Below are positions 60,245 to 64,000 of a stretch of DNA of 64,000 nt, one piece after another. The stretch's first letter is position 1; each line of letters opens with the position of its first letter. The translations under genes were made by a program, and so were the position numbers. Under the pieces are notes generated by a model. It searched no databases, was not told where the DNA came from, and was given only the letters and a program-made list of their open reading frames with translations. Source of the stretch: Spirosoma aerolatum (GTDB lineage Bacteria; Bacteroidota; Bacteroidia; Cytophagales; Spirosomataceae); contig NZ_CP020104.1 of NCBI RefSeq assembly GCF_002056795.1, forward strand, positions 2,491,001-2,555,000, written 5' to 3'.

Positions 60245-60835
60245 TTAGTTGACTAAACGCTTGTTATGTCTAGAATCGTGGGCTTGCCATCTACGATATA
60301 TATACACACAGAGCCATGCCGCCAGTACGCCAATACCAGCGCCTGTCAATACATCCAGCGGGTAATGAGCAGCCACATAAATCCGGCTGTACGACACAAC
60401 GATAGCCCAAACATAGCCTAAAATTAGCCAGGGATAGCGTTTTCCAAACAATAGCCAGAGACAGGTGGCCAGTGCGAACGTATTAGCGGCATGGGATGAC
60501 GCAAAGCCATAGGGACCTCCGCATTCCATAACGGGGTGAATCAGTTTCTGGAGCGTAACGACATGGCAGGGTCGTAACCGATGCGTAAGCGGTTTCAGGA
60601 CCGACGAAGCCGTCTGGTCACTAATTGCAACGGCGGCAATGAGCGTAAATAATAAGCCAATGGCCTGTTTTCGGTAGCGGTAAATGAGCCAGCCAATCAG
60701 GAGGGCATACAGTGGAAACCAGCTATTTCGCTCCGTTACCCAAATCATGATCGGATCGAGCCAGGAAGTATAATGGCCGTTGAGCCACAGAAAAAGATCG
60801 GTATCGAGTTGATTAAGCGTTTGGAGCACTGTCAA
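60245..60835 (-). CDS. PAP2-family membrane phosphatase
   Basis: Start at TTG 60835 (an ATG at 60991 would run through the neighbouring gene). About 196 residues with several membrane helices. The PAP2 residues are in place: KPLTHRLRP, then FASSHAANTF (the PSGH element in degenerate form) and SRIYVAAHYPLDV. PAP2 phosphatases act on lipid phosphates such as undecaprenyl pyrophosphate or lipid A precursors. It overlaps the Uma2 gene by 23 bases, on the same strand, so the two may be co-translated by accident of compaction. Confidence 0.85.
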   Translation of the reverse strand: MTVLQTLNQLDTDLFLWLNGHYTSWLDPIMIWVTERNSWFPLYALLIGWLIYRYRKQAIGLLFTLIAAVAISDQTASSVLKPLTHRLRPCHVVTLQKLIHPVMECGGPYGFASSHAANTFALATCLWLLFGKRYPWLILGYVWAIVVSYSRIYVAAHYPLDVLTGAGIGVLAAWLCVYIYRRWQAHDSRHNKRLVN

Positions 60836-61478
60836 TGGCCACTTTGTGGTAAATATCCTGCATCGGAATGGTGAAATCGCCAAGTTGGATAGCCATATCA
60901 AGGGAATCATAATCCTCGTTAAGCCAGTGACGACTATCCTGTTGTTTGGTATACACCGACACGAAATGTACTGCCTGATCGATGTAGACAATATGCTGCA
61001 CCGATTCGAGCTGCTTATAACAACGTAACTTGGTCGATAAATCCTGGCGGTAGGTTGAATCGGAATGTACTTCGACCAGCAGATAGGGGTTGGTGATGCC
61101 TGCTTCCTGCCCTTCCCGAAGAATAAGCTGACTTTCGCCTTTCATGACCAGAACATCGGGTTTTACAGCCAATTCACAGGCTGAAACAAAAACCAGTTTA
61201 TTGCTACCCATCACCCGTATATCGGGCTTTTCGTAATAAATTGTTCGTAATACGCTGATAATGTTGGCTACAATCGTTTCGTGTCTGTCACTGGCCATGC
61301 CGATTCGTGCTCTGATCTGTCCGTTAATGTATTCGATCTCATAATCAAGAGGAAACGATTCGTCGCGCAACTCATCCAGCAAGGCCCAATACTCATCCAG
61401 TGTGGCCGAAATGAAAACTTCTGGCTCCTGTTTGAGTCGCTCGGTAATTTGCGTTACAAGTGAGGCCGTGGCAACCAT
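60813..61478 (-). CDS. Uma2-family (PD-(D/E)XK-fold) putative nuclease
   Basis: Start at ATG 61478. About 221 residues. The fold is suggested by the phrase YEIEYINGQIRARIGMASDRH near the start, ELAVKPDVLVM and YLLVEVHSDST, where D, E and H stand at nuclease-like positions. Uma2 proteins are frequent in Cytophagales and cyanobacteria, in many copies, and their targets are unknown. Nothing adjacent explains its presence. Confidence 0.82.
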   Translation of the reverse strand: MVATASLVTQITERLKQEPEVFISATLDEYWALLDELRDESFPLDYEIEYINGQIRARIGMASDRHETIVANIISVLRTIYYEKPDIRVMGSNKLVFVSACELAVKPDVLVMKGESQLILREGQEAGITNPYLLVEVHSDSTYRQDLSTKLRCYKQLESVQHIVYIDQAVHFVSVYTKQQDSRHWLNEDYDSLDMAIQLGDFTIPMQDIYHKVAIDSAPNA

Positions 61479-61517
61479 ATGCGTAGTTTTTAATAAAAAT
61501 ACGATTTTAGGTTTGTA

Positions 61518-61568
61518 GTTTACAGTAGGCTCATGCAAAATTCGTTGATGCGTTAGCCTACTGTAAAC
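61518..61568. terminator. Hairpin downstream of the sugar isomerase gene
   Basis: GTTTACAGTAGGCT (61518-61531) pairs with AGCCTACTGTAAAC (61555-61568), a perfect 14-bp stem with a 23-base centre. It lies 15 bases beyond the end of the minus-strand isomerase gene and could end its transcript; no T run is seen. Confidence 0.55.
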
Positions 61569-61583
61569 AGGGGCAACGATAGG

Positions 61584-62498
61584 CTATAGCACCAAAAATT
61601 GCTTCAAATAATTCCGGGCGGTCAGGATGGCGGTTTTGACATCTTCGGGACTGCCTTCAAAGGCTTTGTCTTCGACTTCAATACAGACTGGGCCCCGGTA
61701 GCGAACGTCGGTGAGTGCGGCAAAGAAATGACGCCAGCGTACATCGCCCAGACCCGGTAATTTAGGTGAATGATATTCGAGTGGATTGGCCATGATACCC
61801 ACCCGATTCAACTTGTCGGGATACAGCTTCACATCTTTCAGGTGAATGTGGTGCAACCGATCTTTATAGTCGTAGATTGGTCGTATCTCGTCCATCATTT
61901 GCCAGATCAGGTGGCTGGGGTCGTAATTCAGCCCCAGCGCGCGCGAAGGAATAATCTCGAACATACGATCCCAGATGGCAGGTGTTGTTGCCAAATTCTT
62001 ACCACCCGGCCATTCGTCGTCTGTGAACCACATGGGACAGTTTTCAATGCCGATTTTAACGTTACAGGCTTCGGCCTCTTTCACAATGGCAGGCCAGTGG
62101 TCAGCATAGAGTTTCAGGTTTTCGGTGATGCTCAGCGAAGGGTTTCGACCAATGAATGTATTTACGACTGGGATGCCTAGTTTGGCAGCCGCCCGGATTA
62201 TTTTTTTAATATGTTCCCGGTAATATTCAGCCTGTTCGGGGTTTGGGTCAAGTGGATTTGGATAATAACCTAGTCCCGAAATCGAAACCTTATAGAGCCG
62301 TGTCAACGCCCGAATCTGGTCAATATCCAGGTTGTCGACATCAATGTGCGTTACCCCGGCATATCGGCGTGTATCGGCATTGCTAGTAGGCCAGCACATC
62401 ACCTCAACGCAGGAAAACTGATGTTCCGACGCAAATTTTAATACACTATTCAGATCATAATCGGCCATAATAGCCGAAACAAAACCAAGATGAAGCAT
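61584..62498 (-). CDS. Sugar phosphate isomerase/epimerase (AP-endonuclease-2-like TIM barrel)
   Basis: 304 residues. The TIM barrel residues for metal binding are in KIGIENCPMW, LGLNYDPSHLIW, HIHLKDVKLY and VCIEVEDKAF. This is the xylose-isomerase-like family used for sugars and inositol derivatives; the substrate cannot be told. A hairpin follows the gene. It is not linked to the glycan locus at the other end of the window. Confidence 0.88.
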   Translation of the reverse strand: MLHLGFVSAIMADYDLNSVLKFASEHQFSCVEVMCWPTSNADTRRYAGVTHIDVDNLDIDQIRALTRLYKVSISGLGYYPNPLDPNPEQAEYYREHIKKIIRAAAKLGIPVVNTFIGRNPSLSITENLKLYADHWPAIVKEAEACNVKIGIENCPMWFTDDEWPGGKNLATTPAIWDRMFEIIPSRALGLNYDPSHLIWQMMDEIRPIYDYKDRLHHIHLKDVKLYPDKLNRVGIMANPLEYHSPKLPGLGDVRWRHFFAALTDVRYRGPVCIEVEDKAFEGSPEDVKTAILTARNYLKQFLVL

Positions 62499-62521
62499 AG
62501 ACGGGTTTACAGATTATAGGG

Positions 62522-62580
62522 AGTAAAGCGGGGAAGCCCGCAAGTATGAACGCGAGTAGCGGATGGAAACCCGCTTTACT
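62522..62580. terminator. Hairpin at the end of deoC
   Basis: AGTAAAGCGGG and CCCGCTTTACT (62522-62532, 62570-62580) pair perfectly, directly at the end of deoC on the minus strand. A second short stem (GAAGCCCGC) lies inside. It is a likely terminator. Confidence 0.5.
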
Positions 62581-63346
62581 AATAGCCTTTTGATTCACTT
62601 ATTGGCCCTACTGGAGTATCGGCCGAAACGGCACCAAAACGACGGTAGGCTTCTTCCATAATGGCTGCTGTGGCCGAAGCACCCAGCCGGGAAACCCCCA
62701 TCTCTTTGACTTTCAACAGCCCATCGAGCGTACGAACACCACCAGCTGCTTTGACGCGTACATCGGGCCCAACATGGTCGAGCATGAGTTGCAGATCGTG
62801 TTCGGTAGCCCCTTCGTAACTGTACTTACCATCGGCACCCTTCACAAAACCGTATCCGGTTGATGTTTTAACAAATTCAGCGCCGACTTCTGTACAGATT
62901 TCGCAGAGCTTGATTTTGTACGAGTCGTCGGGAAGGTAATCGTTCTCAAAAATGACTTTCAGAATAGCGCCATGTGCCTGACAGGCTTTATGAACAACCC
63001 AGATTTCGTCGCTTACATACTGCCAGTCCTTGCCCAGCACTTTACCGATATTGACGACCATGTCGATCTCCACAGCCCCATCCTGGCAGGCCTGTTCGGT
63101 TTCGGCTACTTTAATGCTGGTAGCACTATTGCCATGTGGAAAGCCGATGACTGTACCCACCAGCACATCAGAACCAGCGAGTAATTCGGCCGCCATGCGT
63201 ACGGCATAAGGTTTGATGCAAACTGAAGCAACATCGTAGTTGAGTGCCAGTTCGCAGCCCTCGCGGAGTTCGGCATCGGTCAGGGTAGGGTGGAGGAGCG
63301 AGTGGTCAATCATTTTAGCCAGCTCGCGGATTAGGGTAGGGTTCAT
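62579..63346 (-). CDS. deoC: Deoxyribose-phosphate aldolase
   Basis: 255 residues. The Schiff-base lysine is in FVKTSTGYG, and the surrounding motifs (GTVIGFPHGNSATSIKVAETEQA, DGAVEIDMVVNIG, VKAAGGVRTLDG) are those of DeoC, a TIM-barrel aldolase that splits deoxyribose-5-phosphate into glyceraldehyde-3-phosphate and acetaldehyde in deoxynucleoside breakdown. A terminator-like hairpin follows at 62522-62580. Length is normal. Confidence 0.96.
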   Translation of the reverse strand: MNPTLIRELAKMIDHSLLHPTLTDAELREGCELALNYDVASVCIKPYAVRMAAELLAGSDVLVGTVIGFPHGNSATSIKVAETEQACQDGAVEIDMVVNIGKVLGKDWQYVSDEIWVVHKACQAHGAILKVIFENDYLPDDSYKIKLCEICTEVGAEFVKTSTGYGFVKGADGKYSYEGATEHDLQLMLDHVGPDVRVKAAGGVRTLDGLLKVKEMGVSRLGASATAAIMEEAYRRFGAVSADTPVGPISESKGY

Positions 63347-63580
63347 AGCCGTATCGGAAAATGGTCGGCTAAGTTACGGGATTGGCTGGAAAAGTAATGG
63401 GAAAACGAGCGATTGAACAGGCGGTTTCTGATACGAATAGCGAGTGTTTTACTAGCAGTTGCCGCTGCGACACGGAAATAGTAAATCTTAAAGAGTATGG
63501 CTTTGGTTATATTTTGTCAAATCAAGCCTTCTTAACAAGTCAGATTATACAGCAGTATCTTTAGTTTACGCATTTAGACC

Positions 63581-63925
63581 ATGACCGAATATCAAACACC
63601 TAAAGACCGGGCTTATACCGATACACTTATCAAGTCAGCTCCCAAAGAAGCTGCGGCATTCCTGAACCTTAAACATACCGCTGAACGTAAAGATGGTGTT
63701 ATACCAATTAAGTATCGTGAACTGATGTCCGTGGCCGTAGCCCTCACCACACAATGCGCTTACTGCATTGAATCCCATATTAATAACGCGGTACAGGCAG
63801 GTGCTACTCGGGAAGAAATTGCTGAAACCGTTTTTATTGCGGCTGCCCTGCGTGCTGGTGGTGCTGTGGGTACTGGTTTGATGGCTATGCGTATTTTTGA
63901 AGAGGCCAGCACACCAACCGATTAG
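63581..63925 (+). CDS. Carboxymuconolactone decarboxylase/AhpD-like protein
   Basis: 114 residues. CAYCIESH with the CxxC pair and the histidine, then AVQAGATREEIAETVFIAAALRAGGAVG, identify the AhpD-like branch of the family, whose members are peroxidase-type redox proteins. A Met-Thr start (MTEYQTPKDRAYTD) is given by ATG 63581. It is a single gene with no obvious partner in the window; the following 75 bases to the end hold no recognisable gene. Confidence 0.9.
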   Translation: MTEYQTPKDRAYTDTLIKSAPKEAAAFLNLKHTAERKDGVIPIKYRELMSVAVALTTQCAYCIESHINNAVQAGATREEIAETVFIAAALRAGGAVGTGLMAMRIFEEASTPTD

Positions 63926-64000
63926 AAATCAGTGCTTCTAATGACTAGCTTATTATATTGGCAGTGGCTGTAATTTAATGGCATGAAAGCTCTCTACTTA

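Noticed and set aside
63382..63564. A 60-codon + frame before the AhpD-like gene
   Set aside because: Cysteine-rich, no family likeness and no start context. It overlaps the promoter region of the next gene.

Overview
The window looks like chromosomal DNA from a Bacteroidota bacterium of the order Cytophagales, most like Spirosoma. The reasons are the SusC/SusD pair, the many secreted glycan enzymes ending their signal peptides in A-Q, a protein with a type IX secretion (gliding-type) C-terminal domain, a DUF3127 protein and the scarcity of strong Shine-Dalgarno sites. The genus is inferred from general protein resemblance only.

Bases 1-25,200 form a polysaccharide utilization locus read entirely on the + strand. 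It starts with the end of a SusC transporter and a SusD lipoprotein. Then come GH95, a small GIY-YIG nuclease, GH43, GH127/GH146-type, a secreted VOC protein, a second GH43, a CE6-type acetylesterase, an alpha/beta esterase, GH29, five consecutive CE1-type esterase genes (the last a two-module fusion), a small secreted protein and a GH10 xylanase. This set fits a heavily decorated xylan: GH10 cuts the backbone, GH43 and GH127 remove arabinose or xylose, GH95 and GH29 remove fucose or galactose, and the esterases remove acetyl and feruloyl groups. Most gaps between these genes hold a long palindromic repeat whose two arms vary together.

Bases 25,300-26,440 hold two unrecognised genes. Bases 26,500-41,240 are a complete type I-B CRISPR-Cas locus: a divergent WYL regulator, cas6, then (after an inserted opposite-strand gene pair and a broken DUF3800 fragment) cas8-cas7-cas5-cas3, then cas4, a small protein-kinase-like gene, cas1, cas2, a leader and an array of 53 intact 30-bp repeats plus one degenerate terminal repeat. 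The array is read from the cas2 side. The cas8-cas3 block is visibly more AT-rich than cas6 and cas4-cas1, so the locus looks mosaic. The kinase-like gene between cas4 and cas1 is the most unusual element of the window.

Bases 41,400-64,000 are mostly single housekeeping or accessory genes: dienelactone hydrolase, DinB- and NTF2-like proteins, an aminotransferase with a divergent MocR regulator, a methyltransferase, a ketopantoate reductase-like enzyme, two DEAD-box helicases, tRNA-Leu, tRNA-Lys, a DUF3127 protein, an SDR, a T9SS-type surface protein, RlmD, a ComEA-like protein, PAP2 phosphatase, Uma2 nuclease, a sugar isomerase, DeoC and an AhpD-like protein. Four genes here (DinB-like, methyltransferase, integrase remnant, ComEA-like) are each restored by changing one base in a homopolymer run, which suggests either recent decay or sequencing error.
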